NCBI RefSeq assembly: GCF_026262505.1
Contig: NC_067203.1
Coordinates: forward strand, 17,000,392 to 17,064,391
Length of the DNA stretch: 64,000 nucleotides
Reading direction: 5' to 3'
From: Trichomonas vaginalis G3
Lineage: Eukaryota; Parabasalia; Trichomonadida; Trichomonadidae
Positions 55,789 through 64,000 of this stretch are shown in pieces. The position numbers and the translations under genes are program-made. The notes beneath the pieces were generated by a model, which was not told the DNA's origin, did not search any database, and saw only the letters and a list, made by a program, of their open reading frames with translations. The first letter of the stretch is position 1; each line of letters starts with the position of its first letter.

Positions 55789-58700
55789 ATGATTGGAAAT
55801 GATATAGTTTTTGATACGGCGGCATATACAAGCAGCGGAGTGGGAGCAGATGGAACACTTTTCATGTCTGCTGTTCAAGTTATGTGCTGGAATGCGCAGC
55901 AAAACAAATATGTACAAGTTGCACCTAAATTGCCTATATATGCCATGCGTAAAAACGGAAGTCTTATGATCATTATCATGGGACCACAGCAAAAACCAAT
56001 TACTTTCGTCGAATGCAAGCAAAATCTCGATTGGCAAATACAAAATAAAGTTTATTGCACATTTTTAGATCCACGAAATATCAGATGGCTTGTTCTTTTC
56101 GGAACAGAAGCAGAATCAAATGTTTTTACAATGATTTCGAAATTCGAAAAATGTCGAAATTCTCAAACTTCGATTTGTATTCAGAATCCTCAAAGCCAAC
56201 AACAAGTACCATCAAATCATGATATAGTTTCACGAATTTCAATCTACGATCTCTCAACTGCTACGAATAATAAACTAACTCAAGTTTTAGATAGAGTTAG
56301 GATCAGTAGAGATAAAGCAGGATCTTTACTTTCATTATTCTCAGGATGTGGCGTTGGCGGAACTTACACAGCGATGATAAATGAGAATGTTTTCGCAATT
56401 ATTGAAGTTTTAGGAACCGAAGAAGCTGTTACTGAACAGCAACCGGCTAAAAAGTCTAATCCATTCAGTATGTTTCAATCTGACTCAGATTCAGGCGAAG
56501 GAGAAGATTTATTCAATAATTCTACTCAAAACAACGAAAAAAGCGATGAAGAAGAAAACGATAACGAAAATGACGATAATTCTGAAGGAAATACCAAACA
56601 AAATTTTGGATCAGATAATGAAGAAGAATCCGAAAACGAAACAGATAATTATGAACAGAAAAATGAACAAAGCATAGATAAGAATCAAAATTCCTCCGAA
56701 GAAGAAGAAAATTATCATCATGATCAAAATCAAAAGAACAAACAGACATTGAATCTGTTTTCAGAAGATGATGAAGAAGAGGAAACAAATTCCAATTACA
56801 GAAAACAACAAAATTCAGAGGAAGATGAAAATGATCAAGATAATCGAGAAAAATCTGAGGAAGAAGAGGATAAAAGAAGAGAAAGAAGCGAAAACAGTGA
56901 TGATCAACAAGAAGAAGATAATTCTGATGAAAAACCAACGAGAAATGTGTTTAATGAAGAAGAATCTGATGAAATTCATCAACCAAATGATAAAACTGAG
57001 GAAGAAGAGAGATCTGATGAAAATGAAGCCAAAAAGGATGAAGATGATGATGTATCAAGAGACGACATCTCAGATGAACCTCCAAATCAAGCTGAATCTT
57101 CTTTCATCAAAACAGAAAACCACATTTCCAAACACGAAATTCTCACTCCTCTAAATGAGTCAGAACAGAGCGGATACACTGACGAAGACCCAACTCTTTA
57201 CCACCACCACGACACATCACCTTTGGAAGAAGAAATCTCTACAATAAAAGAAGAACAAACATCTGATCACTTAGAAGAAAATAAAGAAATTCATGAAGAG
57301 GAAGAAAAGAAAGAACTTCATGAAGAAGAAGAAAATAAAGAAATTCATGAAGAAGAAGAAAATAAAGAACTTCATGAAGAAGAAGAAAATAAAGAACTTC
57401 ATGAAGAGGAAGAAAAGAAAGAAATTCATGAAGAAGAAGAAAATAAAGAAATTCATGAAGAAGAAGAAAATAAAGAACTTCATGAAGAGGAAGAAAAGAA
57501 AGAAATTCAACAACAACAAGAAGAAGAACATAATGATCAAACAACTGAGCTTGCAGAAGAAAAGAACGATGAAGTTTTAGATAAAGAATCTGAAAAAGAA
57601 GAAATTCATGAAGAAGAAAAGAAAGAAGAAGATGATACCACTTCAACAAAAGAAGAAAAAGAAGAACATGAAGTTCAAATCACTGCTGACAAAGAAAATG
57701 AAGAAACAACTCATAATGAAGAAGAAATTTTAGAGAAAGAATCTGTTGAAGAAGATCTCCATCACGAAGAAGAAAAGAAAGAAGAAATCTCAGTAATTCA
57801 TGAAGAAAAAGAGAATAATGAAGATAAGCAAACAGATCAAATTCAGGAAGAAGAACAACCACATAATGAACAAGAAGAAGAAAAGAAAGAAATTAATGAA
57901 GAAGACAAAGAATTAAATCAAAAAGAAAATATTTCTGAACAAGAAGAAGAAAATATTGAAACAGAAAAAGAACAGCAAAATGAGGAAGAAATTCACACTA
58001 AAGAAGAATTAAATGAAGTACATCATGAAGAAGAAGATCATAATGATCAAACATCTGAACTTACAGAATCTGAAAAAGAAGAAATTCATGAAGAGGAAAC
58101 TAAAGAAGAACTCCTAGAGAAAGCATCTGAAACAGAACAACTTCATGAAGAAGAACATAATGACCAATCATCTGAACATGAAGAAGAAAAGAAAGAAGAG
58201 ATTTTAGATAAAGAATCTGAAAAAGAAGAAATTCATGAAGAAGAAACTAAAGAAGATTCTGATCATGAAGAAGAAAAGAAAGAACTCCAACAAGAAGAAG
58301 AACATAATGAACAAACCTCTGATCATGAGAAAGAAGAACAACCTCATATAGAAGAAGAGGAAAAGAAAGAAACAGTTAACAATGAGAAAGAAAATGAAGA
58401 AGTTGTTCAATCTCAGGAAATTAAACAGAATGAAGAACCTCAAGAACAAACGAAAGAAATCCAACAATCTGATTCACATGAAGAAGAAGAAAAGAAAGAA
58501 GTTTCTCAAACTCATGATGAAAACCAGGAAAATTCTAAAGAAGAAGAAGATAAAATTGAAGGAGAACAAGACAAAGAAGAAATCCAACCAGATGAATCTC
58601 ATGAAGAACAAAAGAATGAAGAGGAAGAAAAGAAGGAATCAAAGGAAGAAGAAGAAGAAAAAATAGAAGAAATGGCAGTTTCAAGAGAAATTGAAGTCGA

Positions 58701-60741
58701 AGAAGAAAAGTCCGAAACCGAAGATGAAACAAGGAAGAGAAGAACTCCTGGACAAATCAGAAGAAAAGTTGACCTTTATGAAGATCAAGTTCATCATGAA
58801 TCCGATGAAAAGAAAGATGAAAACGAAGCAGACAACAAACAAGAAGAAGGAAATCTCAATGAGAAAGTTGATGAAAAAGTTAAAGAAACAATTGCAAACG
58901 AACAAGACGAAGAGAAATCAGAACAAGTAACTAAAGAAGAAGAAGAAGCTAAATCTGAGCAATCTCTTGAAGAAACTAAAACTGAATCAACAGAAGAAGT
59001 TCAAGAAGAAGAGAAGAAACAAATTGAAAAAGAAGAGAAAACCGAACAAGAAGAAACTAAAGAAGAAGAAGACAAGGAAGAAGTTAAAGAGGTTGAAGAG
59101 AAAACTGATCAAGTTAAACAACAAGAAGTTCACGAAGAAATTAAATCTGAACAATCACTTGAAGAAGCTAACGAAGAATCAACAGAAGAAGTTCAAGAAG
59201 AACAGAAGAAAGAAGATAAAGATGTTGAAGAGAAATCCGAACAATCACTTGAAGAAACTAAAGTTCAAGAAGAAATCAAATCAGAGCAATCTCTTGAAGA
59301 AACTAAAACTGAATCAACAGAAGAAGTTCAAGAAGAAGAGAAGAAAGAAAATCAAAACGAAAAAGAAGATAAATCTGAGAAATCCACTGAAGACTCTAAA
59401 GAAAAAGAAAATAAAGAAGAAAAAGTTAAAGAAGAGAAGAAAGGAGGCAGAGGAAAGAGGAAGAAGTCAGTTGTAGACATCTTTTCCGGAGAAGTTTCAG
59501 AAGAAAAGAAGAAAAAGAAAGGAAAACAAATTGATTTGTTTGGCGATGATAACAAAGAAGAAGAAAAGCCAAAGAAGCCGAAGAGGAAACTAGATCTATT
59601 TGGTGATGAAAGCAAAGAAGAAGAAAAATCAAAGAAATCATCAAAATCAAAGAAATTGGATTTGTTTGATAATGAAAATGAAGAAAAAGTGACAACAAAA
59701 TCAAAGCGCAAATTAGATTTATTTGGCGACCAAGAACAAGAAGGATCAACAGCAGATTTAACTCCAAAGAGTTCAAAAGGAAAAAGAAAAGGAAAGAAAG
59801 TTGATTTGTTCGCAAAACCGAAGAAAAGCAAGTTGTCTCTATTCGACAATGATGATACAAACGAAGATCTCTCAACAGACATCTTAAAGAAGACAGTTGT
59901 GTCTCCAATTCCGGATGTCGAAATTCAACTGGACATGTCGAAGATAAAGGACACAAGAAGATACGTTAAGAATTATTCTGAAGCCAAGGAAGAGATCAAC
60001 AAGCGCTACGAACATATTAAAGCTTTATTAAATAATATATCTGAGGCAAAATCATCTCAAAAGGAAATGGAACCACTACTATTCCCAGGAAAAGTCATCT
60101 TAGATAGCGTTAAGAGGCTTTGCGAGATGAACAAAACAAAGGATGAGGAACTTAAGCAGAAAACAATTCTTGCTGAGTTCTTACAAGATAGTGTTGACTC
60201 TACCTATGAAGTTGATATCCTTAAGAAGCGTTTGGATGCTCAACAAAAGGAAGTTGACGCTGAATTGAAATTTTATAATATTGTTGAAGGTGAATACAAC
60301 GAACTAAGAGATATCGCTAATTCCCTTGATAAGGAAATCATTGATATCAATCAGAAATCCGATAAGGACGTTGCAGAAGAGAAATCTTCTTTCGAAATTT
60401 CGATTGGCCAAGAATCCATGACAGTTTTGGAGTCCCAGGCACCTCTTGAACAGAAACAAAAAGAGTTGGCCGCGGAAAGACTCCAATTAGAGACGAAATT
60501 GGCTCAAATTACAAAAGAAAACGAACAAATGGGCAAAAACGTCAATTTGAATGACTTCCAAGAGATGAAGATGATTAGAATGTCAATGAAAAAGACTGTT
60601 TCTAGCGCTATTAAGGCAATTTGGGTAAATGCCGAAGATACTTTCAGTGTTTCATTTAATCCTTTAGCTGTGTTCAAGCCAAAGATGATTATGAACGCAG
60701 TCAGAAATGTCCTGCAACAGGAGGCTGAAGAATTCTTATAA
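55789..60741 (+). CDS. WAFL/FKBP15-like giant protein: N-terminal WH1-like domain, Glu-rich region, LDLF cluster, C-terminal coiled coil
   Basis: 1,650 residues from MIGNDIVFDTAAYTSSGVGA. Residues about 20-140 (LFMSAVQVMCWNAQQNKYVQ, MIIIMGPQQKPITFVECKQN, YCTFLDPRNIRWLVLFGTEA) align by eye with the WH1/EVH1-like domain of FKBP15 (LFATAVHxYKYxNGQYV, LLYISQQQPVTVARIHxNF, YSTFYDDQRQNWSIMFES). A poorly conserved FKBP-like piece may follow (about 150-215). Residues about 225-1215 are extreme Glu/Lys/Asp low complexity, including eight 10-residue repeats. About 1228-1355 holds repeated basic-LDLFGD motifs like clathrin-box/adaptor ligands. About 1390-1605 is coiled coil. Animal FKBP15 is on early endosomes and binds actin. 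A similar trafficking role is inference. Confidence 0.75.
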   Translation: MIGNDIVFDTAAYTSSGVGADGTLFMSAVQVMCWNAQQNKYVQVAPKLPIYAMRKNGSLMIIIMGPQQKPITFVECKQNLDWQIQNKVYCTFLDPRNIRWLVLFGTEAESNVFTMISKFEKCRNSQTSICIQNPQSQQQVPSNHDIVSRISIYDLSTATNNKLTQVLDRVRISRDKAGSLLSLFSGCGVGGTYTAMINENVFAIIEVLGTEEAVTEQQPAKKSNPFSMFQSDSDSGEGEDLFNNSTQNNEKSDEEENDNENDDNSEGNTKQNFGSDNEEESENETDNYEQKNEQSIDKNQNSSEEEENYHHDQNQKNKQTLNLFSEDDEEEETNSNYRKQQNSEEDENDQDNREKSEEEEDKRRERSENSDDQQEEDNSDEKPTRNVFNEEESDEIHQPNDKTEEEERSDENEAKKDEDDDVSRDDISDEPPNQAESSFIKTENHISKHEILTPLNESEQSGYTDEDPTLYHHHDTSPLEEEISTIKEEQTSDHLEENKEIHEEEEKKELHEEEENKEIHEEEENKELHEEEENKELHEEEEKKEIHEEEENKEIHEEEENKELHEEEEKKEIQQQQEEEHNDQTTELAEEKNDEVLDKESEKEEIHEEEKKEEDDTTSTKEEKEEHEVQITADKENEETTHNEEEILEKESVEEDLHHEEEKKEEISVIHEEKENNEDKQTDQIQEEEQPHNEQEEEKKEINEEDKELNQKENISEQEEENIETEKEQQNEEEIHTKEELNEVHHEEEDHNDQTSELTESEKEEIHEEETKEELLEKASETEQLHEEEHNDQSSEHEEEKKEEILDKESEKEEIHEEETKEDSDHEEEKKELQQEEEHNEQTSDHEKEEQPHIEEEEKKETVNNEKENEEVVQSQEIKQNEEPQEQTKEIQQSDSHEEEEKKEVSQTHDENQENSKEEEDKIEGEQDKEEIQPDESHEEQKNEEEEKKESKEEEEEKIEEMAVSREIEVEEEKSETEDETRKRRTPGQIRRKVDLYEDQVHHESDEKKDENEADNKQEEGNLNEKVDEKVKETIANEQDEEKSEQVTKEEEEAKSEQSLEETKTESTEEVQEEEKKQIEKEEKTEQEETKEEEDKEEVKEVEEKTDQVKQQEVHEEIKSEQSLEEANEESTEEVQEEQKKEDKDVEEKSEQSLEETKVQEEIKSEQSLEETKTESTEEVQEEEKKENQNEKEDKSEKSTEDSKEKENKEEKVKEEKKGGRGKRKKSVVDIFSGEVSEEKKKKKGKQIDLFGDDNKEEEKPKKPKRKLDLFGDESKEEEKSKKSSKSKKLDLFDNENEEKVTTKSKRKLDLFGDQEQEGSTADLTPKSSKGKRKGKKVDLFAKPKKSKLSLFDNDDTNEDLSTDILKKTVVSPIPDVEIQLDMSKIKDTRRYVKNYSEAKEEINKRYEHIKALLNNISEAKSSQKEMEPLLFPGKVILDSVKRLCEMNKTKDEELKQKTILAEFLQDSVDSTYEVDILKKRLDAQQKEVDAELKFYNIVEGEYNELRDIANSLDKEIIDINQKSDKDVAEEKSSFEISIGQESMTVLESQAPLEQKQKELAAERLQLETKLAQITKENEQMGKNVNLNDFQEMKMIRMSMKKTVSSAIKAIWVNAEDTFSVSFNPLAVFKPKMIMNAVRNVLQQEAEEFL
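57276..57512 (+). repeat. 30-bp in-frame tandem repeat (eight units) in the Glu-rich region
   Basis: Units encode KEIHEEEENK or KELHEEEEKK variants, differing mainly at Ile/Leu and Asn/Lys. High DNA identity between units points to recent unequal exchange or slippage. Copy number is therefore likely to vary between strains. Confidence 0.85.
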
Positions 60742-60903
60742 TTTTAAGTATTATGTTATGTATTTGATGTCACTTTATTGTATATTTTAACTAATAAATA
60801 AATTTTTAGTAAGCTATATTTCTTAAGACCACCATCTACATGTATCTTCTCAATTTTGAGTGAATCCTCAATATATATTAACTTCATCTATCATGCTCTT
60901 TAA

Positions 60904-61114
60904 GGGTGCACTTACCACTTTCTGACATGCTATCATAACATCAACATATTTTTATTTTAATAACAAAAAGGTATAAAAGTCATATGAAGTATTATGTAGT
61001 GATTTATAATAACTTTTCCAGAGGGAAAATATTAGCTTTTTATCATAGCATATTGGGGTATAAACCTCTGGTGTCAAAAAAATTTAGAAATGTCAGAAAG
61101 TAGTAAGTGCGGCC
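60904..61114. mobile_element. MITE family copy A (211 bp), forward orientation
   Basis: Terminal inverted repeats of about 25 bp: the left end begins GGGTGCACTTACCACTTTC and the right end ends GTAGTAAGTGCGGCC. Flanked by TTAA (60900-60903) and the shared TTAA at 61115-61118. Interior is AT-rich with no frame. TTAA would fit piggyBac-type integration; TA (mariner type) is equally readable from the same bases. Confidence 0.85.
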
Positions 61115-61118
61115 TTAA

Positions 61119-61331
61119 GGGTGCACTTACTACTTTCTGACATTCTCTCAATTTTTTTGACACTCTAACTTTTTCTACAAATTTCCTAAAGTAAAAAGTT
61201 AATAATTTTGTTCGTGAAAAAGTTATTTTAAATCGCTGCATAGTACCTTATATTAATGCAATACTTTTTTGTAATTACAATAAAGATATATTGATATTAT
61301 ACGAGCATGTCAGAAAGCGGTAAGTGCACCC
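61119..61331. mobile_element. MITE family copy B (213 bp), inverted relative to copy A
   Basis: Ends GGGTGCACTTACTACTTTC and its near-perfect complement (GCGGTAAGTGCACCC), flanked by TTAA at 61115-61118 and 61332-61335. Its interior read in reverse resembles copies A and 15121-15337 (GGTACTAT, TCAATATATCTTTATT, GTGTCAAAAAAATTGAGAGA). Copies A and B share one TTAA and face each other, making a large palindrome of about 430 bp. Confidence 0.85.
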
Positions 61332-61372
61332 TTAATATATGAAATTTCTTTTGAAAAATGTGTTGATACGGC

Positions 61373-61465
61373 TATTTCTGTATTATAATTCCATGATGCT
61401 TCATGAAGAGTAGTGGATCCATATGTATCTATTTCATTAATATTTGCGCCATGTGAAATATGAAA
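61373..61465 (-). pseudogene. Ankyrin-repeat relic
   Basis: On the minus strand the DNA reads ISHGANINEIDTYGSTTLHE and ASWNYNTEIAV, one recognisable ankyrin repeat of the DUF3447-type family, then loses similarity. It is an isolated remnant of a deleted or disrupted family member, adjoining the MITE pair. The rest of the spacer between the giant gene and the M60-like gene (60742-61587) shows nothing more. Confidence 0.75.
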
Positions 61466-61587
61466 TGCATGAAAAATATAAATAAAAAATTCAAATATAT
61501 ATTGTAGAAAAAAGTTTCTTTACCGTGAAAGAACTTTAATTTTTTATTCTTTCAAAGGCTATCATTTGTTGAATTTTTAATATACCT

Positions 61588-64000
61588 TTAAACATTCAAA
61601 GCATCTTCATCGGATTCTCTTTCGAGTTTCTTTGCTTTGAAATACTTAAACGCGAAGAATCCGACAACGGCAACACCAATCAAAACCAATGGAATTACTA
61701 TTCCAAGAGCTATTCCAAGTGATTTACCTTTTCCTCCTTTTCCATCTTCCAAGTTATCTCCGTTATCATTTTCTGGTTCAGCTGTTTGACCTGGTGTTGG
61801 AATTGGAGATTCAGCTGGGGTTTCACGTGGTGTTGCAGTTGGTAATGGAGTTGGTGTTGGATCCACTGGGAGTTGAACAAAATCACCATCAGCAAGGAAA
61901 CCAGTAATTCTTATTTTTCCTGATTTTCCAATCAAAGTAATAGTATGCTCTGAGTTACTCTTCAAGCCTCTGATTCCATACAAAACTTGCTGGTAATAAG
62001 TGTCTGTAATCAAACCATTTGCAAGATTATCAAGGAAGTAAGAAGTGTCGCATGTACCATAGTGTTGATCATCAAGGAGTATTTCGAATTCGCCACCGTA
62101 AATTGTCTTATCTCCAATAATACCAATGCTATCTCCTGTTTCATTTAATTTCAGCTTAAATTTGATTCTTGAATTTGGTTCCAAATTCCAAGCTTTTCCA
62201 TTGTAATACAAACCATCTCTTACCAAGGTAGCATCTCCATATGATCTGATTTTAGAATGAGTGGCAGGAATGATATTATTTGATGTTGATGCCTTCAATA
62301 AAACAGGGACAAACTCAACAAGTCCAGAGTAATTTCCATTCTTATTTGATTGAATTGACAAATTGACAACTCTGCAATGATGAGTTTCTTCGAATGTTGT
62401 TGTTGAATAGAATGGACCTTCATAAATTTGCTTGCCATCACATGAAATTGTTACATTACCATTAATGAATCTGTTTTTCTCTGGCATCCACAATCTGTCG
62501 AATGTAAGATAATCACCGAAATCAACGACATATTCAATTGGAAGAGGTTGATTGACAACTGTTGGTTGGCTTTCTGAATATCCATCGAACAAAACTTTGT
62601 TCAAATCGAGGTTCTTGTCAATTGTTTGCAATTTCTCCAACAATTTGAATTTCTTTGTTGGATATTTAACTCTACGTTCTCCTTCATAGTAAATGCCCAA
62701 TGTTGGATCATTTTCTATCTTTGGCATGAAAGGATTCTTATCAACATCATCAATATTTGCGTTTGTGAAGAAAACTCTATCATATTCAAGATTTGTGATT
62801 GGATCTGATTCATTGTTAATGTATCCAAGGTATCCTTGACCTGTTCCATCAGCGTTCCTTACAACAAATCTCATGTAATACTTCTTATCTTTTGTCAAGT
62901 TCACCCATTTGGTTTTCTGATTCTTATACATACTTTCATAACCACTGATATTGGCAATTAAATAATCTTTGTCCGTGTCTGGATCTCCGGACAAAGGATT
63001 CTCAGAGATATAGAGCAAACAATCTTCATCATGATATGCAACAAATTTATATGGACTTGTTTTCTTTGGATAATAGCATCCATCAGCAACAGCAAAGAAC
63101 TTCATGCCTACAGCTGGAACTGACATAGTTGAGCCAAAGTATGTATAGAACTTGGCTCCTTCTTCGTTGTACTTCTTGTAAGCCTCCGTGATTGATAATG
63201 ATACATTGTAATTTTGCATCCTAACTGTGCTTCCCTGGAAATACTGTTTAACACTGATAACCATTGTTGTGATGTCTTTGTTTGTATCATCTTCATATTC
63301 TACATAGAATTTATCAATTATACTTGGATCTGGTGGTGTGTACTTGTATTGAGCTGTTCCAACTCTTTCGAATTTTCCTTTTCCTGGAATAACGTTCTTG
63401 AATGTGAAATTATGCATTCCTTCTCTTGATCTCTTATATCTTTCGAAATCGAAATAATATGGTTCACGAGCTGGAATTCTGAATGGTTTGGCAGTCTCGA
63501 ATTCAACACCATCAAAAACATATCCTGTTTGATAAATTGTTGATACAGGATGGAATTCTTTATATCCCCAACCATCAATTATTTCATCTGCAATTGGTTT
63601 GACATCTCTTTCCCATACATAGAGATTTGAGAATGATCTGAAGTATGGTCTAAGATCTCTCTTTGTGAGTAATGATATGTGCAAGAGATACTCAGTAACA
63701 TAAGGATATGTATCATTACGTGTGAAGTATTGGTAACTTCTGTGAGCATAGAGAATCTTTCTCTGGAGATCAGGACCAAACCAATACAAATGAAGACCAT
63801 ACCAAAACAACAAATCCTTGCTATTGATGTTTCCATATGGATGGGATGTGTAATCCCAGCCATCGCCGAGGCTTATACATCCATTCAAATAGATCTGTCT
63901 CTTTGAATCAATTTCTGTCATCAAAGACATTGAGATTAGGTTTAAAACATTGTTTGAAACTTCTCCATAATCACCCCATCCCCAAAAATATTGGAAGTGA
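61588..64000 (-). CDS. M60-like (gp60/enhancin-type) surface metallopeptidase, C-terminal part, partial
   Basis: The frame is open to the window end, so about 803 residues are visible and the N-terminus lies outside. The first visible residues HFQYFWGWGDYGEVSNNV resemble the segment directly after HEXXH in M60-like peptidases, where a Glu in GEVSNN is the zinc ligand; the HEXXH itself would be just beyond the edge. Then come NGCISLGDGWDYTSHPYGN, a catalytic-domain tail, PA14- or galactose-binding-like beta regions (LEPNSRIKFKLKLNETGDSI), a Pro/Thr stalk (PVDPTPTPLPTATPRETPAE), one membrane span (GIALGIVIPLVLIGVAVVGF) and a basic then acidic tail ending ESDEDALNV. Members of this family act on host mucin-type glycoproteins. 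Confidence 0.82.
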   Translation of the reverse strand, partial: HFQYFWGWGDYGEVSNNVLNLISMSLMTEIDSKRQIYLNGCISLGDGWDYTSHPYGNINSKDLLFWYGLHLYWFGPDLQRKILYAHRSYQYFTRNDTYPYVTEYLLHISLLTKRDLRPYFRSFSNLYVWERDVKPIADEIIDGWGYKEFHPVSTIYQTGYVFDGVEFETAKPFRIPAREPYYFDFERYKRSREGMHNFTFKNVIPGKGKFERVGTAQYKYTPPDPSIIDKFYVEYEDDTNKDITTMVISVKQYFQGSTVRMQNYNVSLSITEAYKKYNEEGAKFYTYFGSTMSVPAVGMKFFAVADGCYYPKKTSPYKFVAYHDEDCLLYISENPLSGDPDTDKDYLIANISGYESMYKNQKTKWVNLTKDKKYYMRFVVRNADGTGQGYLGYINNESDPITNLEYDRVFFTNANIDDVDKNPFMPKIENDPTLGIYYEGERRVKYPTKKFKLLEKLQTIDKNLDLNKVLFDGYSESQPTVVNQPLPIEYVVDFGDYLTFDRLWMPEKNRFINGNVTISCDGKQIYEGPFYSTTTFEETHHCRVVNLSIQSNKNGNYSGLVEFVPVLLKASTSNNIIPATHSKIRSYGDATLVRDGLYYNGKAWNLEPNSRIKFKLKLNETGDSIGIIGDKTIYGGEFEILLDDQHYGTCDTSYFLDNLANGLITDTYYQQVLYGIRGLKSNSEHTITLIGKSGKIRITGFLADGDFVQLPVDPTPTPLPTATPRETPAESPIPTPGQTAEPENDNGDNLEDGKGGKGKSLGIALGIVIPLVLIGVAVVGFFAFKYFKAKKLERESDEDALNV

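Noticed and set aside
57239-57649. Long antisense Phe/Leu-rich and alternate-frame Lys-rich frames over the Glu-rich region
   Set aside because: Shadows of the GAA-rich coding strand.
1-64000. tRNA, rRNA, CRISPR arrays and spliceosomal introns
   Set aside because: No T-loop/D-loop pair, rRNA block or regularly spaced identical repeats were seen, and no trichomonad intron pair (GTATGT with ACTAACACACAG) was found.
1-64000. Virus-like elements such as Mavericks/Polintons or retroelements
   Set aside because: No polymerase, integrase, capsid or reverse-transcriptase-like frame was recognised anywhere in the window.

Overview
The window is nuclear DNA of a parabasalid protist, most likely Trichomonas vaginalis or a close Trichomonas relative. 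The reasons are: strongly AT-rich spacers; genes with no visible introns; initiator-like motifs of the TCA(C/T)TT type or CCTTTT runs a few bases before many start codons; ankyrin proteins with the trichomonad N-terminal domain; BspA-type leucine-rich repeats; a Pmp-like surface protein; an M60-like surface peptidase; and a short DNA transposon with 9-bp target duplications. The species call rests on recognising these families by eye; no search was run.

Layout. 0-7 kb: a partial helical-repeat gene, a PEMT-like methyltransferase, a long spacer holding a four-unit ~120-bp tandem array, a Pmp-like membrane protein, and an SDF2-like MIR protein. 6.5-13 kb: AP-3 sigma, an RCC1-repeat protein, a 1,058-bp MULE-like non-autonomous transposon, casein kinase 2 beta and a coiled-coil protein. 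13-25 kb: ARM-like and LRR proteins, a decayed BspA-type gene, a MATE transporter interrupted by one stop codon, a tail-anchored protein, ribosomal protein eS7 and a BAP31-like protein. 25-36 kb: a TMEM222-like protein, then a lineage-specific block of ARM-like and ankyrin genes in three ankyrin copies, part of it a segmental duplication with decayed members and a 235-bp insertion whose empty site survives in the sister copy.

36-51 kb: B9D2, an ankyrin-RING protein, a MIR-less protein O-mannosyltransferase, a B-box/TLDc protein with an inverted fragment of its own 5' coding region beyond its 3' end, a charged unknown protein, ribosomal uL15 and eS19, a small hydrophilic protein, and a nucleotide-sugar dehydrogenase. 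51-64 kb: a structured-RNA candidate, ribosomal eL8, a small two-span membrane protein, a giant Glu-rich WAFL/FKBP15-like protein with repeated LDLF motifs, an inverted pair of 0.2-kb MITEs beside an ankyrin relic, and the C-terminal part of an M60-like surface metallopeptidase that runs off the end.

The genes form no operon; they are individually transcribed housekeeping genes (ribosome, adaptor traffic, ER membrane proteins, kinase) mixed with expanded trichomonad families (ANK, ARM-like, BspA, Pmp, M60). Links that may matter functionally are a separate MIR protein with a MIR-less mannosyltransferase, and two membrane-traffic proteins (AP-3 sigma and the LDLF-rich WAFL-like protein). I saw no virus-like element, tRNA, rRNA or CRISPR array.
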